Part shown: piece after piece, positions 7,830-13,677 of the stretch | Position numbering within the stretch: position 1 is the stretch's first letter | Layout of the letters: each line of letters starts with the position of its first letter | The notes under the pieces: generated by a model | Told to the model about the DNA's origin: nothing | The model's database searches: none | What the model saw: the letters and a program-made list of their open reading frames with translations, nothing else | From: JAHFLD01 sp964367145 | GTDB taxonomy: Bacteria > Patescibacteriota > Minisyncoccia > UBA6257 > 1-14-0-10-40-38 | Reading direction: 5' to 3' | Length of the DNA: 22,525 bases | Assembly (NCBI GenBank): GCA_964367145.1 | Contig: CAYIWJ010000012.1 | Coordinates: 1 to 22,525 of the forward strand | Program-made: the position numbers and the translations under genes

Positions 7830-8483
7830 CTAAACCATAAACTTAGCAAGTGGGCACCTTGCATGATCATGTCTTCGGGCCGGACAATATTTCCGCCCAT
7901 ATTCAATCATCAAATAGGTAAAACGGAACCACTCTTTTTTGGGAATAACCTTCATTAAATCTCGTTCAATTTTTTCCGGATTTGATTCGCTAGTTAAACC
8001 CAAACGCCGAGTAAGTCGCCTCACGTGCGTATCCACCGCTATCCCCTCTACCACGCCATAAGCGTTGCCCAAAACCACATTCGCCGTCTTGCGCCCAACC
8101 CCGGGAATGTCGAGCATCTCCTTCATGCCTCTGGGCAACTTTCCCTGAAAACGATTCTTGACTAATTTTGCCGCCGCTAAAATATGCCGCGCCTTTGAAC
8201 GATAAAAACCGGTTTGAAAAATATCCTTTTCAAACTGACGCGGTTTAGCCAAAACATAGTCATTAAGGGTGGGATATTTTTTAAAAAGCTTCGCGGTCAC
8301 CTCGTTAACCTTCTTGTCGGTACACTGGGCGGAAAGTATCACCGCCACCAAAAGCTCCCAATGGTTAGAATAACAAAGCATCATTTGTGCCGAGGGAAAT
8401 AACCGTTTCAACATCAGCAAAATAGGCCGAATGGGTTTTAGCGGCACGGAAAAAACAACAGACTTACGCGCGCTCAAAGTCAT
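7830..8483 (-). CDS. nth: Endonuclease III with altered Fe-S ligand set
   Basis: A base-excision DNA glycosylase/AP lyase acting on oxidised pyrimidines. 217 aa, normal length. The family core is intact: LLVAVILSAQCTDKKVN (44-60), the helix-hairpin-helix LDIPGVGRKTANVVL with catalytic Lys132, and VDTHV with catalytic Asp151. The C-terminal iron-sulfur loop normally reads C-x6-C-x2-C-x5-C. Here the spacing is kept exactly but the four positions are C200, H207, C210 and M216, so two canonical ligands are replaced. The frame is open and uninterrupted there. The gene lies 6 bp downstream of the hydrolase stop, so it is probably cotranscribed. There is no SD; the ATG is embedded in an AT-rich tract. 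Confidence 0.93.
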   Translation of the reverse strand: MTLSARKSVVFSVPLKPIRPILLMLKRLFPSAQMMLCYSNHWELLVAVILSAQCTDKKVNEVTAKLFKKYPTLNDYVLAKPRQFEKDIFQTGFYRSKARHILAAAKLVKNRFQGKLPRGMKEMLDIPGVGRKTANVVLGNAYGVVEGIAVDTHVRRLTRRLGLTSESNPEKIERDLMKVIPKKEWFRFTYLMIEYGRKYCPARRHDHARCPLAKFMV

Positions 8484-8489
8484 ATATAT

Positions 8490-9242
8490 TTAACGAGCCC
8501 AACCCAAAAGAGAAACAACTAGATCCGGCTCCTCGGCGCCAAACATTCGCGTTCCATGTCCGGCTTCTTTATATATCACCAGCTCTCGCTCTACTTTTTG
8601 ACCGAGTTGCCCCACTAACGCCCGCAATACGGTTGCCGCGCCAACACCACCCAAGTCATCATCCTCCGAAGCCGCAATAAAAATCCTCTGCCCCGAAATC
8701 AACTTCGCGGCCATCGGCAAAGATTTAATACCATGGTAATCAATTCCCGGCGAAAGCAAACCAACCGAAGGAATTTCTGGATGCTCGGCCACATATTGCA
8801 AGGCTAGATTAGCTCCAATCGAAGCGCCGATTAATGTCATATTCCCAGAAACAATCCCCTTCTCGCCCAAAAATTCAACCCCGGCCCGCACATCCAAAAC
8901 ACCCTTCTGGTGTTCCAGATCAGAAAACGAACGATAACCCAAAGGACCCCCAGCTGAATCCCCATGGCCACGCAAGTCAATTGCCAAAACGGAAAAACCG
9001 CGCGTTTGAAGCGCCTTGGCAAAATTCTCCCAAGAAGCGCGGGTCTCGGGCATCATGTGCAAAAGAATCACGCCATTCCTCGAAACCCCCGGGTAATAAT
9101 CGGCAACTAACAAAACACCATCACTCGCTTTAAAATTCGCCACCTCCAAAGGTGCTGGCTGATTTTTTTGAGAATCACTCACGGTCAGACCAGTCACGAT
9201 GGCTATAAAAACTAAAAATGGAATGGCTAAAAAACGTTTCAT
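8490..9242 (-). CDS. Exported alpha/beta hydrolase
   Basis: A 250-aa serine hydrolase of the alpha/beta fold. The N-terminus has a hydrophobic export or anchor segment (MKRFLAIPFLVFIAIVTGLTV). Fold landmarks in order are the oxyanion strand GVILLHMMPE, DLRGHGDSAGG, the nucleophile elbow GASIG, the acidic residue region SEDDD and the catalytic His in AGHGT. The pattern resembles dienelactone-hydrolase or monoacylglycerol-lipase-like enzymes; the substrate is unknown. A TATAAT box lies 11 bp before the ATG. nth follows within 6 bp, although no functional link is obvious. Confidence 0.85.
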   Translation of the reverse strand: MKRFLAIPFLVFIAIVTGLTVSDSQKNQPAPLEVANFKASDGVLLVADYYPGVSRNGVILLHMMPETRASWENFAKALQTRGFSVLAIDLRGHGDSAGGPLGYRSFSDLEHQKGVLDVRAGVEFLGEKGIVSGNMTLIGASIGANLALQYVAEHPEIPSVGLLSPGIDYHGIKSLPMAAKLISGQRIFIAASEDDDLGGVGAATVLRALVGQLGQKVERELVIYKEAGHGTRMFGAEEPDLVVSLLGWAR

Positions 9243-9253
9243 GCGACACTGGA

Positions 9254-9259
9254 ATTATA
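9254..9259 (-). promoter_or_regulatory. -10 box of hydrolase-nth unit
   Basis: A perfect TATAAT on the minus strand, 11 bp before the ATG at 9242, predicting a leader of only a few nucleotides. The possible -35 (ATGGCA at 18 bp) is weak. Confidence 0.5.
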
Positions 9260-9283
9260 GCGCGACCATGAAAAAACTGCCAT

Positions 9284-9311
9284 AAAAAAACCGGCACCTT
9301 GGAAGCGCCGG
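9284..9311 (-). terminator. Intrinsic terminator of the 164-aa gene
   Basis: Read on the minus strand: CCGGCGC/GTGCCGG stem (9305-9311 with 9291-9297, one mismatch), 7-nt loop, then seven T (9284-9290). It lies directly after the stop of the 164-aa gene. Confidence 0.8.
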
Positions 9312-9313
9312 AT

Positions 9314-9808
9314 TTAGACTCGCTTTCGATAGGAGATATGGATCATTTCCCAAGTCGCAGATTCAAAACCAAAACCAATTTCATAAAGAGCCATAACTGG
9401 ATCGCGAAGAGCTTGGCAGGCATCAACCATAACCATGATTTCACTGGCCGCCTGCCTAACTTCACCACCGTAGAGCAACAGACACAACGGCTTAAGCAAA
9501 GCACCGCGAAGAATTTTGAGAGAGAAAATCAAAAACGGAGTCAGTATCATCACCAAAACACCAAAGCGACCCACAGACTCAGTAAAACCTATCGCCTGAA
9601 ACAACATCGCCCCGACAACGCAGGCCAAAACGATCTGCAGTGTTCCCACGACCACAGTTGTCGCATTCACCGAATCTTGAATGACTTCCAGCCTACTAAC
9701 AATAATTCGCAAAGTATTGCGTAATTCGGGCTGAAAAGTCCGCTCAATCAACAAATCTCTAGCCGGCAATAGATCCGGAATCGCCAGCTTTGACTCCGAG
9801 TCAGACAT
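9314..9808 (-). CDS. Two-TM membrane protein, unknown function
   Basis: 164 aa when started at the ATG at 9808, which has a strong SD (GGAGGAAG). The frame stays open upstream to 9907, but that extension has no SD. An acidic N-terminus (MSDSESKLAIPDLLPARDLL) precedes two hydrophobic segments (about 52-75, ATTVVVGTLQIVLACVVGAML, and about 85-103, FGVLVMILTPFLIFSLKI) and a short helical tail. I do not recognise it. It is a single-gene unit with its own -35/-10 promoter, SD and terminator. Confidence 0.65.
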   Translation of the reverse strand: MSDSESKLAIPDLLPARDLLIERTFQPELRNTLRIIVSRLEVIQDSVNATTVVVGTLQIVLACVVGAMLFQAIGFTESVGRFGVLVMILTPFLIFSLKILRGALLKPLCLLLYGGEVRQAASEIMVMVDACQALRDPVMALYEIGFGFESATWEMIHISYRKRV

Positions 9809-9835
9809 ATCTTCCTCCAAAAAAAAGCCAAAGGT

Positions 9836-9863
9836 ACTATAGTAAGTTTTAGACCTATGCCAA
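9836..9863 (-). promoter_or_regulatory. Promoter of the 164-aa membrane protein
   Basis: -35 TTGGCA (9858-9863), 16-bp spacer, -10 TATAGT (9836-9841). Transcription would start about 20 bp before the ATG, leaving room for the SD. Confidence 0.5.
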
Positions 9864-9903
9864 AAATCGGTCAAGGGCTTGGGTCTGAATCCCACGCAAC
9901 TCG

Positions 9904-10623
9904 TCACCCAAAACGCTCGGTTTTAATCTCGTGCGAATTAAATCCTAAACGCAACAGACCCGAAGCTACCGCCTCCACAAAACCAGTGCGTCCGCAAACA
10001 TAGGTCATCGACATCTTGTCGGCTAACTCACCAAAGACTTCTTTAAGCATCGCCTCGTCCACCCGACGCGTGTAACCCAAAAAATCCTCGGGCGGGCTGT
10101 CCGTAATCGTCTCCACAAAACGGAAACCCTTAACTTCGCGTGAATATTGTAAAAGCTCTTCGCGATACAAAACTCTATCCACCGACTTCGCGCTCACCAA
10201 AAAGATAACTTCTCGAAATACAAAATTTCGCACATGATGCCGAAGCATGCCCATTAAAGGCACCATTCCACTCCCCCCGCCGATTAAAACTAGTGACCCG
10301 GGCATAGAATGGCACCAGACAAAATGTCCGCCGAGTGGCCCCCGCATCTCCACCTCCGCCCCCAAAGAAAGTTCTCGCAAATAACCCGACACCTCGCCAT
10401 TCTTCACAAACTGCACGCCAAGCTCTGCGACTCCAACCTCCTCCGGCGGTGAAGCCAAAGAATAACTGCGCTCGGCAACATAGCCCCCTTCGGCTGTTAG
10501 TCGAATGTCATAATGTTGCCCAGCCATGGGTTTTTGAAAACCAGGCAAAGCAAAAGTTAACCCAGCTACGTCGCTCGCCACCATTTCCTTTTTAATTAGT
10601 TTTCCAACCTGCCACTCTTGCAT
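9904..10623 (-). CDS. FNR-like FAD/NAD(P) oxidoreductase (ferredoxin-reductase type)
   Basis: A flavoprotein reductase that moves electrons between NAD(P)H and a partner protein. The start is the ATG at 10623 (MQEWQVGKL), giving 239 aa, with a TATGAT box 6 bp upstream. Landmarks: AGQHYDIRL and FAD-binding RSYS (R52-Y54-S55), GPLGGHFVW, the nucleotide-binding GGGSGMVPLMGMLRH (115-129), CGRTGFVEAVA (C210) and a C-terminal ERFG. The wording of these motifs closely recalls actinobacterial reductases encoded beside sulfite-oxidase-like enzymes (family knowledge from memory). Such an enzyme is encoded at 12565-13164 here, separated by three genes. It is likely the redox partner of that enzyme (inference). 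Confidence 0.87.
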   Translation of the reverse strand: MQEWQVGKLIKKEMVASDVAGLTFALPGFQKPMAGQHYDIRLTAEGGYVAERSYSLASPPEEVGVAELGVQFVKNGEVSGYLRELSLGAEVEMRGPLGGHFVWCHSMPGSLVLIGGGSGMVPLMGMLRHHVRNFVFREVIFLVSAKSVDRVLYREELLQYSREVKGFRFVETITDSPPEDFLGYTRRVDEAMLKEVFGELADKMSMTYVCGRTGFVEAVASGLLRLGFNSHEIKTERFG

Positions 10624-10629
10624 AAAAAA

Positions 10630-10638
10630 ATCATAGCA
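10630..10638 (-). promoter_or_regulatory. Extended -10 of FNR-like gene (leaderless type)
   Basis: TGCTATGAT (TGn plus TATGAT at 10630-10635), six T, then the ATG at 10623. No SD. Confidence 0.5.
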
Positions 10639-10703
10639 CATGAGACCCATCAATTGATAAAGGATTTTTTATCACACATTAAACAAAACCGGTACTTGAT
10701 TTT

Positions 10704-10734
10704 AAAAATCCTCCACAGTAGTTCGGCGGAGGAT
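10704..10734 (-). terminator. Intrinsic terminator of the 106-aa gene
   Basis: Minus-strand stem ATCCTCC/GGAGGAT (10708-10714 with 10728-10734), 13-nt loop, then a T-run (10704-10708). It lies 22 bp after the stop. Confidence 0.75.
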
Positions 10735-10756
10735 CGGCAGCAAAAATATAAAAACT

Positions 10757-11077
10757 CTAGTCATTAAGATCAAAACTAACCGGCCATTTGGTTTCATGAA
10801 TAAGGTCAAAAAAGACTTGTGGCAAATCCCAAAACGCCTGATCAAAAAACATAGAAACATAGACATACCTCTCCCGCCCCGCGGGTGTTACCAGATCTAC
10901 ATCCCGCCGAACTTTATCGCAAAATAAGAAAAACGCCTTGCCACTATCGTCATTTGTCTCATCGGATAAAATATCATCTTCCGAGATATTTACTTCCACC
11001 AAACTGCAACCAGGCTGGTTGTTCATAGTCACCCCATTAAGCGGACGCTCAATGAGCGAAATCATAAGACTACCCAT
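10757..11077 (-). CDS. Acidic 106-aa protein, unknown function
   Basis: A good SD (AAGGAG, about 6 bp before the ATG at 11077) and a terminator mark this as a real single-gene unit. The protein is soluble and acidic (SEDDILSDETNDDSG, SFDLND at the end), with an alpha/beta-looking core (KAFFLFCDKVRRDVDLV, RYVYVSMFFDQAFWDLPQVFFDLI). I do not recognise the family. It lies between the FNR-like gene and the broken cysteine synthase-like gene in the accessory stretch, so it may be a recent arrival. Confidence 0.6.
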   Translation of the reverse strand: MGSLMISLIERPLNGVTMNNQPGCSLVEVNISEDDILSDETNDDSGKAFFLFCDKVRRDVDLVTPAGRERYVYVSMFFDQAFWDLPQVFFDLIHETKWPVSFDLND

Positions 11078-11120
11078 TTAAATCTCCTTGTTATCAAAGA
11101 ACTAAAATCAATCCATTGTC

Positions 11121-11148
11121 AGAATAGACATAAAGGACGCCATATCAA
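11121..11148 (-). promoter_or_regulatory. Promoter of the 106-aa gene
   Basis: -35 TTGATA (11143-11148), 16-bp spacer, -10 TATTCT (11121-11126), followed by about 43 bp to the ATG. Confidence 0.35.
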
Positions 11149-11180
11149 CTACCGAAAACATTTTTTACTAGCCTTGGCTC

Positions 11181-12044
11181 TTATAGATCCCTTTTCCTGT
11201 CGGGAAAAACCGTAACTATTCTATTGTATTTTTTTCTCAACTGTTTTGCAGCCCACATATTAGCCCCAGAACTCACCCCTACAAGCATTCCATTTTTTCT
11301 TGCCAGATTTTTGGACATCGCAATGGCATCTTGACTCTTAACAACAATCACTTCATCAATCAGTTTTATATGGTCCTTTAATATCCTTGGAATAAACCCT
11401 TCCCCTATGCCTTGAATCTTGTGTGCGCCAGCTTTTCCACCAGACAAAACATTTGACTCTGCCGGCTCAATTACGATTATTTTTGTTCTCGAATCATTTG
11501 CTTTAAGTGCTTGTGCGATACCGATTATGGTTCCTCCGGTTCCGGCTCCAGTAATAAAGGCATCAATTCTGCCATTCATTTCTTTTACGATCTCTCTTCC
11601 CAACCCCTCCCTGTAAGCCGCTACATTGTCCATGTTGTTAAACTGTCTTGGCAACCAATCTTTTTTATTTTTTAAGAGCAGTTTTTCATATACCTTCATC
11701 GCCCCAGCCATATCCTCTTTCATGGGCGTAAGAATAACTTTCGCTCCATATGACTCAATTATCTTTTGCTTCTCATTATTTTTTGTTTCCGGCATTACCG
11801 CAGTAAATCCATAGCCCTTCAGCGAAGAGATCATCGCCAAAGAAATCCCAGTATTACCGGAGGTAACTTCAAGTATTCTGGAGCGCGGCTTCAAATCGCC
11901 TCTTTTTTCAGCCATATTCACCAAATACCAAGCCATCCTATCCTTAATGCTACCAGATGGATTCGCCGCTTCTAATTTTACATAAATCCCATCCACTTTA
12001 ATAAGCGGGGTTTTGCCAATAGTATCCAATATATTTGAATTCAT
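11181..12044 (-). CDS. Cysteine synthase-like PLP enzyme, C-terminus frameshifted
   Basis: A fold-type II PLP enzyme of the O-acetylserine sulfhydrylase / cystathionine beta-synthase group, which makes cysteine from O-acetylserine and sulfide. Visible: PSGSIKDR with PLP Lys34, the substrate loop TSGNTG (61-66), the phosphate cup GAGTGGT (166-172), KIQGIGEGFIP and GVSSGAN. The family's C-terminal signature FPDSGERY-like is here FPDRKRDL-stop. Shifting frame just after FPD gives GKGIYKSQG then a stop at 11168, a more family-like end, so a small indel near 11200 has probably altered the last residues. At 287 aa it is shorter than the usual 300-plus. The codons are A+T-richer than in neighbouring genes. 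No SD. No serine acetyltransferase gene lies nearby. Confidence 0.85.
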   Translation of the reverse strand: MNSNILDTIGKTPLIKVDGIYVKLEAANPSGSIKDRMAWYLVNMAEKRGDLKPRSRILEVTSGNTGISLAMISSLKGYGFTAVMPETKNNEKQKIIESYGAKVILTPMKEDMAGAMKVYEKLLLKNKKDWLPRQFNNMDNVAAYREGLGREIVKEMNGRIDAFITGAGTGGTIIGIAQALKANDSRTKIIVIEPAESNVLSGGKAGAHKIQGIGEGFIPRILKDHIKLIDEVIVVKSQDAIAMSKNLARKNGMLVGVSSGANMWAAKQLRKKYNRIVTVFPDRKRDL

Positions 12045-12070
12045 TTTTAAGATTTTTTAACAATTCAAGG

Positions 12071-12101
12071 AAAAAGGCCTGCAACTAGTTGCAGGCCTTT
12101 T
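12071..12101. terminator. Bidirectional terminator (perfect palindrome)
   Basis: A perfect palindrome with arms AAAAGGCCTGCAAC (12072-12085) and its complement (12088-12101), A-run on one side and T-run on the other. It serves the DUF397 gene on the minus strand and blocks read-through into the cysteine synthase-like gene. Confidence 0.85.
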
Positions 12102-12107
12102 GAGTGA

Positions 12108-12317
12108 TCAGGTCACCAACCCGAACTCGTCGTTCTTGACACCGGCAATGAAAGCAGCCCACTCCTTCGGAGTGAAAACCACAATCGCCTTGCTGGGATC
12201 TTTGGTGTTTCTCACAGCAACGGCATTGCTACGAATAGCAACTTCGACGCAGCTGTTCGACCACCCGCACCGGCTTGATTTCCGGAACTCATCGTCCCGA
12301 AAGGCAACCGTCTTCAT
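12108..12317 (-). CDS. DUF397 domain protein
   Basis: 69 aa, matching the DUF397 pattern end to end: FRKSS (11-15), the short gap then NSCVEVA (21-27), VAVRNTKDP (33-41) and VFTPKEWAAFIAGVK (47-61). DUF397 proteins are small cytoplasmic proteins typical of streptomycetes and relatives, where they usually sit next to an XRE-type helix-turn-helix regulator and take part in developmental control (family knowledge). No such regulator is present here. It has a strong SD (AGGGGGTG) and its own palindromic terminator. Finding it in a Patescibacteria-like context suggests transfer from Actinobacteria. The function here is unknown. Confidence 0.88.
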   Translation of the reverse strand: MKTVAFRDDEFRKSSRCGWSNSCVEVAIRSNAVAVRNTKDPSKAIVVFTPKEWAAFIAGVKNDEFGLVT

Positions 12318-12405
12318 TTTTCACCCCCTAGCGTAAACGAGCTCTCGTGGGACTATCAACTTGAAACCAAGTTAACCGCCCCACAATGATAAAGAACTAA
12401 CCTAA

Positions 12406-12433
12406 ATGTTAATGTTTTAAAAAAAGATGTCAA
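12406..12433 (-). promoter_or_regulatory. Possible promoter of DUF397 gene
   Basis: Consensus -35 TTGACA (12428-12433), 16-bp spacer, weak -10 TAACAT (12406-12411). It would give a leader of about 80-90 nt that includes a small hairpin (AACTTG/CAAGTT). Confidence 0.35.
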
Positions 12434-12508
12434 TTGATATTTCATTTTTCTGTAGCAAACCAATGGCAGACACAAATAAACGAATGGCGAATGGGACATA
12501 ATCGCCTC

Positions 12509-12534
12509 AAAAAAGTGTAATAATAAATTACACT
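12509..12534 (-). terminator. Intrinsic terminator of molybdenum-cofactor enzyme gene
   Basis: Minus-strand 8-bp stem AGTGTAAT/ATTACACT (12514-12521 with 12527-12534), loop of 5, followed by a T-run (12509-12513). It lies 30 bp after the stop. Confidence 0.75.
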
Positions 12535-12564
12535 ACGAGAAAAGTGATTACTGGCTCAAAAAAA

Positions 12565-13164
12565 CTAATCATAAGTATATCTCTGCTCTCGCCAGGGATC
12601 TCCGTAATTATGATACCCTCTAACCTCCCAAAAGCCCGGCTCGTCTGCGTCCACAAATTCCAAAGCCTTGACCCACTTAGCACTCTTCCAAAAATATAGA
12701 TGTGGCACCAAAAGGCGCGCTGGCCCGCCGTGTTGTGATTCAATCGGAGCATCGTCATAGCCCAAAGCCACAATCGCCTTACCGCCTCGCACATCCTCCA
12801 AGGGCAAATTCGTCGTATATCCATCATGGGAATGAGCGATCAAGTGAGTTGCCTCCGGCAAAACACCGATCAACTCCATCAAATAATCCAAAGAAACTCC
12901 TCGCCAACGGGTATCAAACTTACTCCACTTGGTTACGCAATGAATATCACGCACGATGTTCTCTTGCGGTAAAGCATTAAACTCCTTCCAACTCCACTTT
13001 AGCGGCTTTTCAACTAATCCCAGAATCTCCAAACTCCAAGTATTTAAATCAATTTCCGGAGTCGGCCCCAAAGACAAAACCGGAAAATCTCGAGTCTCAT
13101 ATTGACCCGGTGGCAATCGGTCATTGCGCGCTCGCTTTGGTTGAAATCCTTTGCTGATTAACAT
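12565..13164 (-). CDS. Sulfite-oxidase-like molybdopterin-dependent oxidoreductase
   Basis: A molybdenum-cofactor enzyme of the sulfite oxidase fold; substrate unknown. 199 aa from the ATG at 13164 (MLISKGFQPKRARNDRLPPG). An in-frame upstream ATG at 13209 would add 15 residues but overlaps another ORF. The Mo-ligating Cys is in DIHCVTKWSKFD (C76 from the chosen start). HSHDGYTTNLPLEDV, HGGPARLLVPHLYFWKSAKWV and EPGFWEVRGYHNYGDPW follow and are family-typical. There is no signal peptide or twin-Arg motif, so it is cytoplasmic. In Actinobacteria near-identical wording occurs in enzymes paired with an FNR-like reductase, as at 9904-10623 here. No Mo-cofactor synthesis genes are in the window; without cofactor supply this enzyme could not work. 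A TATACT box lies 8 bp before the ATG. Confidence 0.9.
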   Translation of the reverse strand: MLISKGFQPKRARNDRLPPGQYETRDFPVLSLGPTPEIDLNTWSLEILGLVEKPLKWSWKEFNALPQENIVRDIHCVTKWSKFDTRWRGVSLDYLMELIGVLPEATHLIAHSHDGYTTNLPLEDVRGGKAIVALGYDDAPIESQHGGPARLLVPHLYFWKSAKWVKALEFVDADEPGFWEVRGYHNYGDPWREQRYTYD

Positions 13165-13300
13165 ATAGACCAAGTATAAATCGCCTACTTCTTTGAATGC
13201 CAGCGCCACCGCGCCACCCCTCCCAACTTACTGGATACCAGCCCCAGCCATAATTCTTCGCTCTAAACCAAAGTTTTTTCCTGGAATCAACTGCCTTCAT
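13121..13300 (-). CDS. Truncated or frameshifted small membrane protein (WFRAK..GWGW type)
   Basis: A 59-aa ORF starting MKAVDSRKKLWFRAKNYGWGWYPVSWEGW. From memory, this Trp/Gly-rich N-terminus occurs in short CPR proteins in which hydrophobic membrane segments follow the WQGW-like motif. Here the frame instead continues into polar sequence (RGGAGIQRSRRF) and runs 44 bp into the next gene. A different frame downstream encodes a more hydrophobic stretch (VALAFKEVGDLYLVYML). An exact 8-bp tandem duplication (GCGCCACC twice, 13203-13218) lies at the break, though deleting one copy does not restore a membrane segment. A TATGAT box lies 7 bp before the ATG. It is probably a decaying gene; the alternative is a true short protein. 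Confidence 0.4.
   Translation of the reverse strand: MKAVDSRKKLWFRAKNYGWGWYPVSWEGWRGGAGIQRSRRFILGLYVNQQRISTKASAQ
13173..13178 (-). promoter_or_regulatory. -10 box of molybdenum-cofactor enzyme gene
   Basis: TATACT on the minus strand, 8 bp before the chosen ATG at 13164. No SD. It supports the shorter start and a leaderless mRNA. Confidence 0.35.
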
Positions 13301-13307
13301 CTTATTA

Positions 13308-13313
13308 ATCATA
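13308..13313 (-). promoter_or_regulatory. -10 box before the WFRAK-type ORF
   Basis: TATGAT on the minus strand, 7 bp before the ATG at 13300, with no SD. Same leaderless geometry as other units here. Confidence 0.35.
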
Positions 13314-13320
13314 TCTTAAT

Positions 13321-13354
13321 TAAAAAGGCCGGAAGCGTGCAACGCATCCGGCCT
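13321..13354 (-). terminator. Intrinsic terminator of the 69-aa gene
   Basis: Minus-strand two-part stem (AGGCCGGA/TCCGGCCT 13326-13333 with 13347-13354, then GCGT/ACGC inside), loop of 3, followed by a T-run. It lies 15 bp after the stop. Confidence 0.85.
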
Positions 13355-13368
13355 CGTGGAAACGCTGG

Positions 13369-13578
13369 TTACTCCGGCCACTCGCTAACAGCGCGTTCCG
13401 TCTCCTCATGGCTTTCTCCTCTAGTCTTGAGCGCTTTAAGACGTTGAACACAATGCTCTTTCGTCAGAAAGATACGCTCCCCTCCATTTTGGGCGTACCT
13501 CCGCTCCGGATCGGCGAATTCCGCCAGTCGCTCACCGCGAACATTCGTGTAGCCAAGGAATCGAATCATCTCCGGCAT
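13369..13578 (-). CDS. 69-aa charged protein, unknown function
   Basis: The ATG at 13578 is chosen because a near-consensus SD (AAGGAGGA) lies 6 bp upstream; a TTG one codon earlier is less likely. The product (MPEMIRFLGYTNVRGERLAEFADPERRY...) is soluble, rich in Arg and Glu, with no membrane segment or recognised motif and one Cys. It is a single-gene unit with its own SD and terminator, like the other small hypothetical genes here. It could be a small regulator or toxin/antitoxin-like protein, but nothing in the sequence decides this. Confidence 0.6.
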   Translation of the reverse strand: MPEMIRFLGYTNVRGERLAEFADPERRYAQNGGERIFLTKEHCVQRLKALKTRGESHEETERAVSEWPE

Positions 13579-13627
13579 CAAGTGTCCTCCTTAAAGGTCA
13601 AAGTGCGGGAAAACGCCTCACGTCAAA

Positions 13628-13656
13628 AAAATAACAAAGAAAGATGTTTTTGGCAA
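13628..13656 (-). promoter_or_regulatory. Possible promoter of the 69-aa gene
   Basis: -35 TTGCCA (13651-13656), 17-bp spacer, -10 TATTTT (13628-13633). The leader would be about 45 nt and end in the SD. Confidence 0.35.
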
Positions 13657-13677
13657 TATCCGCATCCGCCAAAATAA

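Noticed and set aside
12514..12534. Palindrome AGTGTAAT/ATTACACT as a transcription-factor operator
   Set aside because: On the minus strand it is followed by a T-run and lies 30 bp after a stop codon, so an intrinsic terminator is the simpler reading.
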